From Candidatus Hydrogenedentota bacterium (GTDB lineage Bacteria > Hydrogenedentota > Hydrogenedentia > Hydrogenedentales > JAEUWI01): 64,000 nucleotides of DNA. Both the position numbers and the translations under genes were made by a program. Position 1 is the stretch's first letter. The number at the start of each line of letters is the position of its first letter. Location: NCBI GenBank assembly GCA_016182605.1, contig JACPGE010000056.1, positions 154,964 to 218,963 on the forward strand, written 5' to 3'. Below the pieces are notes generated by a model. It did no database searches, was not told the origin of the DNA, and saw only the letters and a program-made list of their open reading frames with translations. Shown here one piece after another: positions 54,766 through 63,221 of this stretch.

Positions 54766-54940
54766 TGCCATTCTGGTGCCAGCAGCGACTGCGTAACCGG
54801 TGCAGATGACAAAAATTGTAACTTCGGGTCCTGACGGGGAGCCCCATTGGGTCGATTTTTCCCGGATGTCGCGGGATTCGCGGGTGCAATAATGCCGTAA
54901 GTTATTATGCGGCCATGGATTACGCGCCAATGGCCGCTTT

Positions 54941-54957
54941 TGGGCATGCCGCTTGCA
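54941..54957 (+). promoter_or_regulatory. Sigma-54-like -24/-12 promoter upstream of the pilin gene
   Basis: GG (54943-54944) and GC (54955-54956) lie 12 bp apart in GGGCATG-N4-TTGCA. The match to the consensus TGGCACG-N4-TTGCA is good at the -12 end and imperfect at -24 and at the C of CAC. The start codon is about 85 bp downstream, typical of sigma-54-dependent pilin genes. Confidence 0.45.
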
Positions 54958-55041
54958 CTACTCCTTCCAACAGTTGAAGCAACGAAACAGGCTGTGTGGC
55001 CTGAAGATTTTGAAGTTAACCCTAACTCGGAGGATCCGCCC

Positions 55042-55473
55042 ATGAAAAAGAACACCCAAGGTTTTACGCTTATCGAACTGATGATTGTGGTCGCCATTAT
55101 CGCGATTATCGCGGCCATCGCCATTCCGAACTTGCTGCGCTCGCGCATGCAGTCCAATGAATCGGCGGCTGTCGGTAACCTGCGCACGATCGTGGGATCG
55201 CAAACGGCCTATCATGCCGCGAATTACGCCTACACGGCGGACTTTGCCGACTTGACCGGCGCGACCCCGCCCTTCCTCGATGGTGACTGGGCTGTGGCCA
55301 AGAGCGGCTACAACTTCGTGCTTGGCGGCGACACGGAAAATTTCTCGGCCAATGCGAACGCGGTGACCTATGGCACCACGGGCAGCAAGGGCTTCTTCAC
55401 CGACTCCTCTGGCGTGATCCGGTATGCCGCGGGCGCTGACGCTGCGGCGACCGACACCCCGATAGGCCAGTAA
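55042..55473 (+). CDS. Type IV pilin-like major prepilin / type II secretion pseudopilin
   Basis: 143 residues. The prepilin leader MKKNTQGFTLIELMIVVAII is followed by a long hydrophobic helix, with cleavage before the Phe and Glu5 conserved. The rest is a small globular domain typical of major pilins (YAYTADFADL, GSKGFFTDSSGVIRY). GGAGGA upstream fixes the start. Its 0.4-kb size and strong terminator suggest an abundant product. It differs from the larger DUF1559 protein at 13076. Confidence 0.93.
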   Translation: MKKNTQGFTLIELMIVVAIIAIIAAIAIPNLLRSRMQSNESAAVGNLRTIVGSQTAYHAANYAYTADFADLTGATPPFLDGDWAVAKSGYNFVLGGDTENFSANANAVTYGTTGSKGFFTDSSGVIRYAAGADAAATDTPIGQ

Positions 55474-55504
55474 CACTGGCGCGGCGATGAACTGAGTAGT
55501 GAGC

Positions 55505-55543
55505 GCCCCGGGGCTTCCTGATGCGGAAGCCCCGGGGCTTTTT
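55505..55543 (+). terminator. Strong rho-independent terminator after the pilin gene
   Basis: GCCCCGGGGCTTCC (55505-55518), loop TGATGC, GGAAGCCCCGGGGC (55525-55538), then TTTTT. A 14-bp perfect stem. Confidence 0.95.
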
Positions 55544-55560
55544 CCATGTATATAGAGTGC

Positions 55561-55591
55561 TTGCCTGAATGGTAAAGGCGTGTGGTATACT
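55561..55591 (+). promoter_or_regulatory. Promoter of folK2-panBCD
   Basis: TTGCCT (55561-55566), a 19-bp spacer and TATACT (55586-55591) preceded by TGG (extended -10). The long spacer lowers confidence. Confidence 0.4.
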
Positions 55592-55635
55592 CTGTGCGCT
55601 GGACCAACATTGGGCGTGACCTTTCGGGATTGTGG

Positions 55636-56130
55636 ATGGCGATTTTACTCAGCCTGGGCACCAATCAAGGGAACAGGCAGGCGAATCTCCACGCTGCTCT
55701 GGAAGGGCTCCGGGCCTTGCCCGGTGTAAGCGTAACCCGATGTTCGCCCACCTACGAGACGGAACCGGTCGGTCTGACGGACCAGCCGATGTTTCTGAAC
55801 CTGGCCGCAGAGATTGAGACGGCGCTCGCGCCGCTTGAACTCCTGAATGCGGTGAAACAGCTCGAAGGCCGGCTGGGCCGGAAGCCCGGCCCGCGGTGGG
55901 GACCCCGGACCATCGACATCGACCTGATCTTGTGGAACGATCTCGTCCTGGAAACCGGGACGCTGACGCTGCCCCACAAGGAATTTCGAAACCGCGCCTT
56001 CGTTCTCCAACCGATGATGGACATAGCTCCCAACGCTGTCGACCCCTTGACCGGACGGACCGTGGCCGAATTGGCCGTAGCGCCCGGTGTCTTGGGGGTG
56101 GTTAGGCTGTTGGAGCAGCGCACTCCCTGA
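55636..56130 (+). CDS. folK: 6-hydroxymethyl-7,8-dihydropterin pyrophosphokinase (copy 2)
   Basis: 164 residues from ATG 55636. ILLSLGTNQGNRQANL and PRTIDIDLILWND are the HPPK signatures, with the metal-binding Asp residues kept. It is clearly diverged from the copy at 10576, so this is an old duplication or separate acquisition. It heads a pantothenate operon; the panB start lies 65 bp after its stop. Two functional folK genes are unusual; one could be specialised for another pterin. Confidence 0.92.
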   Translation: MAILLSLGTNQGNRQANLHAALEGLRALPGVSVTRCSPTYETEPVGLTDQPMFLNLAAEIETALAPLELLNAVKQLEGRLGRKPGPRWGPRTIDIDLILWNDLVLETGTLTLPHKEFRNRAFVLQPMMDIAPNAVDPLTGRTVAELAVAPGVLGVVRLLEQRTP

Positions 56131-56195
56131 ACCGCTCCGCTTGGAGCCCACAAGGGACCGGGACGGTCACGTTTCGGTTCAAGGAGGCCGTGATT

Positions 56196-56990
56196 TTGCC
56201 CAAGGTAACGACACGCACATTTTTGGAGCGGAAGCGGGCGGGCGAGAAGATCGCCATGCTCACCGCGTACGATTATCCCACGGCGCGCCTGATCGACGAG
56301 GCGGGGGTGGATGCCATACTCGTGGGCGACAGCCTCGGCATGGCCGTGATGGGCCATGACGACACGCTTTCGGTGACGATGGACGACATGGTACACCACA
56401 CGCGCATGGTCAGCCGCGCGGCGCAAAACGCCATGGTGGTGGCCGACCTGCCCTTTCTTTCCTATCAGGTCAACGCGGAGGAAGCGCTGCGCAATGCGGG
56501 ACGGCTCGTATCCGAGGCGGGCGCCAAGGCCGTGAAGCTAGAAGGCGGCGCGGCCCAATGGGGCACGGCCATCCGCAGCATATTGAATGCGGGGATACCG
56601 GTCATGGGGCACATCGGCCTGACTCCCCAATCCGTGCATCGGCTGGGTGGCTACCGGGTTCAGGGGAAGACACCGGAAGATCGCGCCCGCCTGTTGGGCG
56701 AGGCGCAGAGCCTGCAGGACGCCGGGTGTTTTGCGCTGGTGCTGGAATGCATGCCGCCCGATCTCGGGGCCGCTATCACGCAAGATCTGGAGATTCCCAC
56801 CATAGGCATCGGCGCGGGCGCGGGCTGCGACGGTCAAATCCTCGTCATGCATGACATGCTGGGCTGGGGCCGCACGCGGTTTACCAAGACCTTCGTCGAC
56901 GTGCGCGCGGCGATGGCGGAAGCCTTTGGCGCCTATGTGAACGAAGTGCGGACGGGCGGCTTTCCCGATGGGGAGCACGAATACCAATGA
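56196..56990 (+). CDS. panB: Ketopantoate hydroxymethyltransferase
   Basis: 264 residues. It makes ketopantoate from alpha-ketoisovalerate and methylene-tetrahydrofolate. GDSLGM, MDDMVHHTRMV, MGHIGLTPQSVHRLGGY and ECMPPDL are family signatures. TTG 56196 is preferred because AAGGAGG ends eight bases before it; GTG 56190 would leave only two bases. The stop overlaps panC by 4 bp (ATGA). The need for a folate cofactor gives a rationale for a folK in the same operon. Confidence 0.95.
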   Translation: MPKVTTRTFLERKRAGEKIAMLTAYDYPTARLIDEAGVDAILVGDSLGMAVMGHDDTLSVTMDDMVHHTRMVSRAAQNAMVVADLPFLSYQVNAEEALRNAGRLVSEAGAKAVKLEGGAAQWGTAIRSILNAGIPVMGHIGLTPQSVHRLGGYRVQGKTPEDRARLLGEAQSLQDAGCFALVLECMPPDLGAAITQDLEIPTIGIGAGAGCDGQILVMHDMLGWGRTRFTKTFVDVRAAMAEAFGAYVNEVRTGGFPDGEHEYQ

Positions 56991-57856
56991 TCCTCATCCG
57001 CACGAAAGAAGCGATGCGGCGCTGGTCGCTGGCACAGAAGGGCGCCGGGAAGTCCATTGGCTTCGTGCCCACGATGGGCGCGCTCCATGAGGGCCATGCG
57101 AGCCTCATGCGGGCCTCCGCCGCGGAGAACGACGTGTCGGTGGTCAGTATTTTCGTCAACCCGGCGCAGTTTGCGCCCCACGAAGATTTCGACGCCTATC
57201 CGCGCACCTTCGAGGACGACGCCGTACTGTCGGAAGCCTGTGGCATGACCGTGATCTATGCGCCGGAGATGGCCTCCATGTATCCCGCGGGCTATGCCAC
57301 CTACGTGACGGTGGAGGGTCTTTCAGAAGGGCTTTGCAGCCGGACGCGCCCCCATTTCTTCCGGGGCGTGGCGACGGTAGTCGCCAAGCTTTTCAATACG
57401 GTCCTGCCCGACCGCGCGTACTTCGGCCAGAAAGACGCGCAGCAATGCGCCATCATCACGCGCATGGCGGCAGATCTGGACATGGGCGTGAGCATTGTTG
57501 AAATGCCGATTGTGCGGGAAGCGGACGGACTGGCCATGAGTTCACGCAACAAGTACCTGAGCGCGGAGGAGCGCGGGCCCGCCTTGAGCCTGAGCCGGGC
57601 GCTGCGTGAGGCCGAAGCGTTGCTCCTGTCCGGCGAACGCCGCGTGGAGGCGATCGACGCCTGCATTCGCGGGCATATGGCCCCGGTGAAGATCGATTAT
57701 GTGGAGATTGTCCATGCGGAGACCATGAAGCCGTTGCAGGTCATAGACGGCCCGGTGCTGATTGCCGTGGCCGCGAACATGGGCCGTGCGCGGCTCATCG
57801 ACAACCTCAAGTTTGACACGGCCCGGCACCCGCAAGCTGCCGTGGCGCGCCCATAG
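56987..57856 (+). CDS. panC: Pantothenate synthetase
   Basis: 289 residues. It ligates pantoate and beta-alanine with [16 protein letters not shown] carries the HIGH motif of this nucleotidyltransferase family, and [11 protein letters not shown] is the KMSKS-like loop. The motifs FGQKDAQQ and IFVNPAQF are also conserved. Its start overlaps the panB stop (ATGA), so translation is coupled. Length matches the family. panD follows 11 bp downstream. Confidence 0.96.
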   Translation: MILIRTKEAMRRWSLAQKGAGKSIGFVPTMGALHEGHASLMRASAAENDVSVVSIFVNPAQFAPHEDFDAYPRTFEDDAVLSEACGMTVIYAPEMASMYPAGYATYVTVEGLSEGLCSRTRPHFFRGVATVVAKLFNTVLPDRAYFGQKDAQQCAIITRMAADLDMGVSIVEMPIVREADGLAMSSRNKYLSAEERGPALSLSRALREAEALLLSGERRVEAIDACIRGHMAPVKIDYVEIVHAETMKPLQVIDGPVLIAVAANMGRARLIDNLKFDTARHPQAAVARP

Positions 57857-57867
57857 AGGAAGAACCC

Positions 57868-58236
57868 ATGCTGTTGACCATGTTTAAGAGCAAGATTCAT
57901 CGTGCGACCGTGACCCAGGCGGAGCTGCATTACAAAGGCAGCCTGACCCTCGATCCCGATCTGATTGAAGCCGCGGAAATGCTGCTGCATGAAGAGGTCC
58001 ATGTGCTCAACATCAACACCGGCGCGCGTTTCACCACCTACATCATCGAGGGAGAGCGGGGGAGCGGGGTGGTCTGTCTCAACGGCGCTGCCGCCCGGCT
58101 GGGCCAGCCCGGCGACCTGATCATCGCGTTGACCTATGCGCAGATGGATCGGGAAGAAGCAAAGGCCTGGAAGCCGATCGTGGTGCACGTGGACGGGAAG
58201 AACAAGATCACGAGCGTGGAATTTGGGGAAGCCTGA
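57868..58236 (+). CDS. panD: Aspartate 1-decarboxylase
   Basis: 122 residues. It makes beta-alanine for panC. The pyruvoyl precursor site G24-S25 (YKGSLTLD) is intact, so the proenzyme can self-cleave. [13 protein letters not shown] and the C-terminal NKITSVE are typical. The panBCD order completes the pantothenate-specific route in one operon. The following glycosyltransferase gene starts 40 bp later without a clear break. Confidence 0.96.
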   Translation: MLLTMFKSKIHRATVTQAELHYKGSLTLDPDLIEAAEMLLHEEVHVLNINTGARFTTYIIEGERGSGVVCLNGAAARLGQPGDLIIALTYAQMDREEAKAWKPIVVHVDGKNKITSVEFGEA

Positions 58237-58276
58237 TCGGGTGTAATCTCCGGGGCTGTTGCGCTACCATGCCGTC

Positions 58277-59485
58277 ATGACCGCACCACGATTGCAGATC
58301 AGCCCCGGCATGCGCCGCTACTTGGACTATCCCAAGTTTCAGGGGCCGGTGCGCATGCTGGTCCTCGAGACGGAATACTTCTTCGATGCGAGTTGGGCGC
58401 GCGCCGCGGCGCACTTGGGCTGGCAGCACGCATCGGTGCCCTCCGCCATGACCGGCGGCCTCTCGGCAGACGACGTCAAGTCGCTGTTTACCGCCATCGC
58501 CGAGTTCAAGCCCGATTTCATTCTTACGTCGAACTACGCCGGCATGGATGCGCTTGGGCTCTTCGCGCGTTTTTTTGAGGATGCGCGGATACCCTATGTG
58601 AGCTGGTTCACCGACACGCCGCGCATGATCCTGTTTGGGCGGCAGATGCATATTTCGCCCTGGTCCGTGGCTGCGACGTGGGAGCGATCCTACACCCCTT
58701 ATTTCGAGCGGCTGGGTTTCGAACACATCCACTTCATGCCGCTGGCCACCGATCCGGAGATTTTCAATGGCGCGCCCCTGGACACCCATGCGCGCGCTAT
58801 CGCATTCGTGGGTACCTCCATGCTGGAGCAGACCCACGAAGCGGTGGAGAAACACGCGCACTTGCCTGGGGTAAAGGCGGCTGTGATTGCCGCGTTTGAG
58901 GCGGGCCAGGTCACGCGGGAGAACTACGCGTTGGGCATGGAGGCCATCGTGACGCCTTCACTGCTCGACAGTCTGAACGAATCGGAACGACGGAACGTGG
59001 AACTGCTCGTCAATTATCAGGCCACCTTCGAGCAGCGCCTGGCGCTCGTGCAGGCCGTGCAGCCCCTGGGGCTGGAGGTGCGCGGCGACCTCTATTGGAA
59101 GAAGTTCCTTCCCGAAGCGGGTGGCGCGGTCGGTTACTTCGACGATCTGGCGCCCTACTACCGGAACACGGCCATCAACCTGAACACGACCAGCCTGCAA
59201 ATGCGCTATGCGGTGAATCAGCGGGTTTTCGATTGTCCGGCCGCGGGCGGCTTTCTGCTCACGGACGATCAGGCCGATCTGCACGCGTTCTTTGATGTGG
59301 GGCGCGAGGCCGTGGCCTATGGGAGTCTGGAGGATCTGGTGGAGAAGGTGGCCTACTACCAGAAGCATCCCGATGAACGCCGGCGGATCGTCGAGGCCGC
59401 ACAACGGCGCATCGCCGCGGAACACACCCACGCACACCGCCTGGCTGCACTCGCGGCGTTTCTCCGGGAGCGCTTTGCCTCATGA
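58277..59485 (+). CDS. CgeB-like family glycosyltransferase (GT1 fold)
   Basis: 402 residues from ATG 58277. A Rossmann-like N-terminal half is followed by the CgeB-type C-terminal half, with YYRNTAINLNTTSLQMRYAV and NQRVFDCPAAGGFLLTDDQA, then an R/H-rich end. It resembles spore-coat/maturation glycosyltransferases and the partial gene at 63222 (same HFMPLATD and FNxxPLD phrases). It probably transfers a sugar to a surface glycan or protein. Its stop overlaps the next gene by 4 bp. Confidence 0.85.
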   Translation: MTAPRLQISPGMRRYLDYPKFQGPVRMLVLETEYFFDASWARAAAHLGWQHASVPSAMTGGLSADDVKSLFTAIAEFKPDFILTSNYAGMDALGLFARFFEDARIPYVSWFTDTPRMILFGRQMHISPWSVAATWERSYTPYFERLGFEHIHFMPLATDPEIFNGAPLDTHARAIAFVGTSMLEQTHEAVEKHAHLPGVKAAVIAAFEAGQVTRENYALGMEAIVTPSLLDSLNESERRNVELLVNYQATFEQRLALVQAVQPLGLEVRGDLYWKKFLPEAGGAVGYFDDLAPYYRNTAINLNTTSLQMRYAVNQRVFDCPAAGGFLLTDDQADLHAFFDVGREAVAYGSLEDLVEKVAYYQKHPDERRRIVEAAQRRIAAEHTHAHRLAALAAFLRERFAS

Positions 59486-60813
59486 ATGCGCGCAGGGCCA
59501 CGGATACGCACCGGTGGAAGGCATTCATACTGGTGCTGACGCTGCCTCCGCCGCTGGCGCTGCTGTTTTTCTACCTGCGCTTTTCCGTAGATTTCCCCTA
59601 CCTGGATCAGTGGGAGTTCGTGCTTTTCCTTCAGCGTTATCACGAGACCGGGCTCTCCTTCGCGGATTTCTGGGCGCAACACAATGAGCACCGCCTCATT
59701 TTTCCGCGCCTGATCATGCTGGGGCTCGCACTCCTCAGCGGCTGGGACATCCGTTGCGAGCTTGCCATGAACTACGCATTGGGCTGTGCGGTTTTTCTCT
59801 GCCTGGCCCAATACATTCGTGTGATGCAAATCGAAGCCATCACGAGGGCCCCGGCGATCATTTGGCCCACGCTCAGCCTCTTCTGTTTCTCCATGAGCCA
59901 GTGGCAGAACTGGTTCTTGGGTTGGCAGTTGCAGGAATATCTGAACGTGCTCGCGGTGCTCGTGGCCCTCTATGCGGTGACGGTATATCCCTTGGGGGCC
60001 CGTGGACAGATCGCGGGGATCCTGGCCGCCATAGTGGCCACCTATTCCTTTGGCAATGGAATATTCGTGTGGCCGATCTCGATGATCCTGCTGGGCATCC
60101 GCACACGGGATCGGGAGCCGGGTGCGCGGGTCTGGCTCGTGACATGGAGCGTGGCGGGCCTGGGCGCGCTCGCCTCCTATCTCTATGGCTTCGAAGTCCC
60201 ACCACATCACCCCGGGATGGAGGCGTCGATAGGGTCCGTCTTTGCATATCCCGGTTATTTTTTTGCCTTTGTGGGGCAGCCGGTGTGGAACTTCAACGTC
60301 AGCGGCGCCATCCTTGCGGGAATACTGGGGACGGCGCTTTGGTTTGTCTTGGTGTTTGAACTGCTGCGGCGTGATCACCGTGCGCTCCGGACCCGGCTCT
60401 TGCTCTTGGGGCTCGGGCTCTACAGTCTGGGCAGTGCCCTCATAACCGCCTATGCAAGAGCGGGTTATGGTCTGGAGCAGGCCATGAGTCCGCGGTATGT
60501 TACCATGGCGCAGTTGCTCTGGGTGGCGTGTTTGATCGGCATCGCTATGCGCTCAGCCGCGCCCGGGCAAAAACTTCTTCGTGCCGCCTCGGGTCTGATA
60601 CTCGTTGCGGGCAGCTTAAGTTATCTGTATGGCGCCTACCGGTGGACCGAACGCTACCATGCCTACGCGCCTGTGCGGGACGTGTTACTGACGGGTGACG
60701 ACGAAACCATGATCCGGCGAATATATCCGGAGCCCGGGGTGGTGTTGGAACGGCGCGAAATACTGCGCAATTTGAGGTACTCAATTTTCCGAGATGAAGA
60801 AGTATCCCAATAG
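59482..60813 (+). CDS. Polytopic membrane protein, probable GT-C-like glycan assembly protein
   Basis: 443 residues with about ten to eleven hydrophobic segments. The first loop has DFPYLDQWEF and FWAQHNEHRLIFPR, an acidic and His/Arg-rich periplasmic loop like those of GT-C or PMT-type glycosyltransferases. No substrate motif is decisive. Coupled to the preceding glycosyltransferase (4-bp overlap), and its 3' end overlaps the first amidohydrolase by 20 bp, so it belongs to one transcript. Confidence 0.75.
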   Translation: MNARRATDTHRWKAFILVLTLPPPLALLFFYLRFSVDFPYLDQWEFVLFLQRYHETGLSFADFWAQHNEHRLIFPRLIMLGLALLSGWDIRCELAMNYALGCAVFLCLAQYIRVMQIEAITRAPAIIWPTLSLFCFSMSQWQNWFLGWQLQEYLNVLAVLVALYAVTVYPLGARGQIAGILAAIVATYSFGNGIFVWPISMILLGIRTRDREPGARVWLVTWSVAGLGALASYLYGFEVPPHHPGMEASIGSVFAYPGYFFAFVGQPVWNFNVSGAILAGILGTALWFVLVFELLRRDHRALRTRLLLLGLGLYSLGSALITAYARAGYGLEQAMSPRYVTMAQLLWVACLIGIAMRSAAPGQKLLRAASGLILVAGSLSYLYGAYRWTERYHAYAPVRDVLLTGDDETMIRRIYPEPGVVLERREILRNLRYSIFRDEEVSQ

Positions 60814-61936
60814 GCTCTTGCGATTGTGGTGTTTGGTGTCTCTGACGGTGTGTTGCGCCTTTGGCGCCGCGGCAGAGGTCCGGGCTTCCGGCATTCCGGT
60901 GCAATCCCCGGTGATTGCACGGCTCATGGAAGCGAAACAGATCGTCAATGTGCATGAGCACATCCAGGGCGCCGAAAACGCGGGCGAAATCCTTCAATAC
61001 ATGGACACCCATGGCATCGGGAAGACGATCCTGCTCGGGAGTTCCTGGTTCACCATTTCCCTCTATGAGCGTGCGGGTTTCACCCGCTACGACGACAACA
61101 ACGCGGCCCTGATGAAGCTGGTGGCGGACTATCCTGGCCGCTTCGAGGCCTGGCCGACGCTCAACCCAACCGACTCGGAAGCGCTGGCGAAAATAACGGC
61201 GCTGATCGAGCAAGGCGCAACCGGGATCAAGCTCTATCTGGGGCACGGCTACCGTTCGCGCTACCGCAACGAATATCTGCTGCATCCGATGTCGATGGAC
61301 GATCCGCGGATGGATCCCATTTACGCCTTTCTGGAAGAGCGCGGCGTGCCGGTGTGCTTTCATGTGAACCCGGCCATGCCTGGCTTCGCGGAAGAGTTTA
61401 TCGCCGTGTTGACGAAGTATCCCGATCTTAAGGTGAATGCGCCGCACTTCCTGCTGTCCGCGGGTGCGCCGCCGCGCCTGGAAGAGTTCTTGCGGGTCTT
61501 CCCGAATCTTTACGTGGACATCAGTTTCGGCCACGACGATTTCTTGAAGGATGGATTGCGCCGCATTTCACGCCGTGCGGACTGGGTGCGCGGCATTGTG
61601 AACGCCTACCCGGATCGCTTCATGTTTGGCACGGACTTTGTCGTGACCTCGTTCCGCCCCAAGCCCCCCGACTGGTACGACACCCGGATACAGGCGTATT
61701 ATGACTTGCTGTCGCAAACGGCGTTCAGCACCAGTCTGTTGCCGGGAGAGAATCTCACTGGCCTGCACTTGGACGATGACGTCATTGAAAGAATCATGCA
61801 TCGCAATTACGAGACCTTTGCCGCGTCGAAGCCGGAGAACACGGTTCTGAAGGCTCCGGTGGACTGGGACAAGATGTGGCTGAGGAGGACGGGGCGCAGC
61901 GACGGTCAGGTCTTGCCACCGCCGGCCCAGCGCTAA
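60794..61936 (+). CDS. Exported amidohydrolase-like protein (copy 1)
   Basis: 380 residues with a signal peptide. It is a TIM-barrel hydrolase of the amidohydrolase 2 type: NVHEHIQ (H54, H56) near the start, KLYLGHGY, CFHVNPA and GTDFVV (Asp near the end) are the expected metal-site elements. The barrel otherwise matches the next gene closely (GSSWFTI, GRFEAWPTL, DISFGHDDFLK). It may cleave a carboxylate or amide bond in an envelope glycan. The reaction is not known. Confidence 0.85.
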   Translation: MKKYPNRLLRLWCLVSLTVCCAFGAAAEVRASGIPVQSPVIARLMEAKQIVNVHEHIQGAENAGEILQYMDTHGIGKTILLGSSWFTISLYERAGFTRYDDNNAALMKLVADYPGRFEAWPTLNPTDSEALAKITALIEQGATGIKLYLGHGYRSRYRNEYLLHPMSMDDPRMDPIYAFLEERGVPVCFHVNPAMPGFAEEFIAVLTKYPDLKVNAPHFLLSAGAPPRLEEFLRVFPNLYVDISFGHDDFLKDGLRRISRRADWVRGIVNAYPDRFMFGTDFVVTSFRPKPPDWYDTRIQAYYDLLSQTAFSTSLLPGENLTGLHLDDDVIERIMHRNYETFAASKPENTVLKAPVDWDKMWLRRTGRSDGQVLPPPAQR

Positions 61937-61962
61937 GTTGTACACGAGGAGTCCGCGTTAAC

Positions 61963-63219
61963 GTGGCGAAGAAGAACTCTCTGAAACTGTTCCTGCTCGT
62001 TGCTATCGGACTGGTCGCTCTTTTAGCCGCTGGACGCGGTGCGCAATATTTCTCGGGCAATTTGGACACCCGATCCAAGCCCGCGGTTTCAGCCCCATCC
62101 CCAAACGCAGCGCGCAAAGCCGCGGACAAGCCTGCCTCACAGCGCCCGCCGGCTCCCGGCCCCTCGAAGACTTCCGCAGCCGATCTGCTTGCACTCCGTG
62201 TGGAGAAGAAGATCATCAACGTCCATGAGCACATGCAGGATATCGAAAACGTGCCGATGATGGTGGCGTCCATGGACACCATGGGGATCGCGGAAACGGT
62301 GCTTGTCGGTTCCTCCTGGTTCACCATCACGTTGAACGAAAAAGCCGGCTTTACCCGCTATGACGAAAACAACGACGAGCTGCTCAAGATTGTCGAAGCC
62401 TATCCCGGCCGCTTCGAAGCCTGGCCCACGCTGAGCCCCACGGACCCGGAGAAATTGGACAAACTCAAAGCGCTGGTCAGCCGGGGCGCCACGGGCCTGA
62501 AACTTTATATTGGACATGGCTACACGCGGCGTGACGATGGGCACTATATGTTTCACACGCTGGCCATCGACGATCCCCAGATGTATCCGATCTATCAATA
62601 CTGTCAGGAAAACTACATACCGATCTGCCTGCACGTGAATCCCTTTCAACCGGGATTCGCCCAGGAAATGGTGACCATGCTTTCCGATTTTCCGGATCTG
62701 AAGCTCATCGCCCCCCATTTCGTGATGTCGTCCATCAAGGATTCCCGCATGCGCGAGTTTATGGACACCTTCCCGAATCTGTATACGGATATCAGCTTTG
62801 GGCACGACGATTTCCTCAAGCCCGGGCTGATACGCATTTCCAAGAGTCCGAAAAAATTCCGGCAGATTTTTGCCGACTATGAAGACCGGATTATGTGGGG
62901 CAGCGATCTGGTGCTTACCCACATCGATCAGAAAGACGAGGCCTGGCTCAACGAGCGGATACAGGCGTACTACAATATGCTCAGTGCCGAGACCTACACC
63001 GCCTCGTTCATCCCCAACGAGACGCTGAGGGGGCTCTCGTTGCCGAAAGAGACCCTGGAAAAGGTCCTTTACAGGAACTATCAGGATTTCATCGCCGCAC
63101 GGCCGAAGGGCACGAAAATCACGCGGGAGATCATCTGGGAGAACATGGGTGTAGAGAAGCTCGACCGTACCCAAGGCCAAATGTTTCCGCCGCCGCCCAA
63201 GAAGAAAAAGACGGAGTAA
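61963..63219 (+). CDS. Exported amidohydrolase-like protein (copy 2, membrane-anchored)
   Basis: 418 residues from GTG 61963 (GAGGAG 11 bases upstream). An N-terminal membrane anchor and a Pro/Ala-rich linker of about 55 residues precede the same TIM-barrel as the upstream copy (NVHEHMQ, KLYIGHGY, CLHVNPF, GSDLVL), sharing roughly half of its residues by eye. The tandem pair looks like a recent duplication with altered anchoring. Its stop lies two bases from the convergent glycosyltransferase gene. Confidence 0.85.
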   Translation: MAKKNSLKLFLLVAIGLVALLAAGRGAQYFSGNLDTRSKPAVSAPSPNAARKAADKPASQRPPAPGPSKTSAADLLALRVEKKIINVHEHMQDIENVPMMVASMDTMGIAETVLVGSSWFTITLNEKAGFTRYDENNDELLKIVEAYPGRFEAWPTLSPTDPEKLDKLKALVSRGATGLKLYIGHGYTRRDDGHYMFHTLAIDDPQMYPIYQYCQENYIPICLHVNPFQPGFAQEMVTMLSDFPDLKLIAPHFVMSSIKDSRMREFMDTFPNLYTDISFGHDDFLKPGLIRISKSPKKFRQIFADYEDRIMWGSDLVLTHIDQKDEAWLNERIQAYYNMLSAETYTASFIPNETLRGLSLPKETLEKVLYRNYQDFIAARPKGTKITREIIWENMGVEKLDRTQGQMFPPPPKKKKTE

Positions 63220-63221
63220 TC

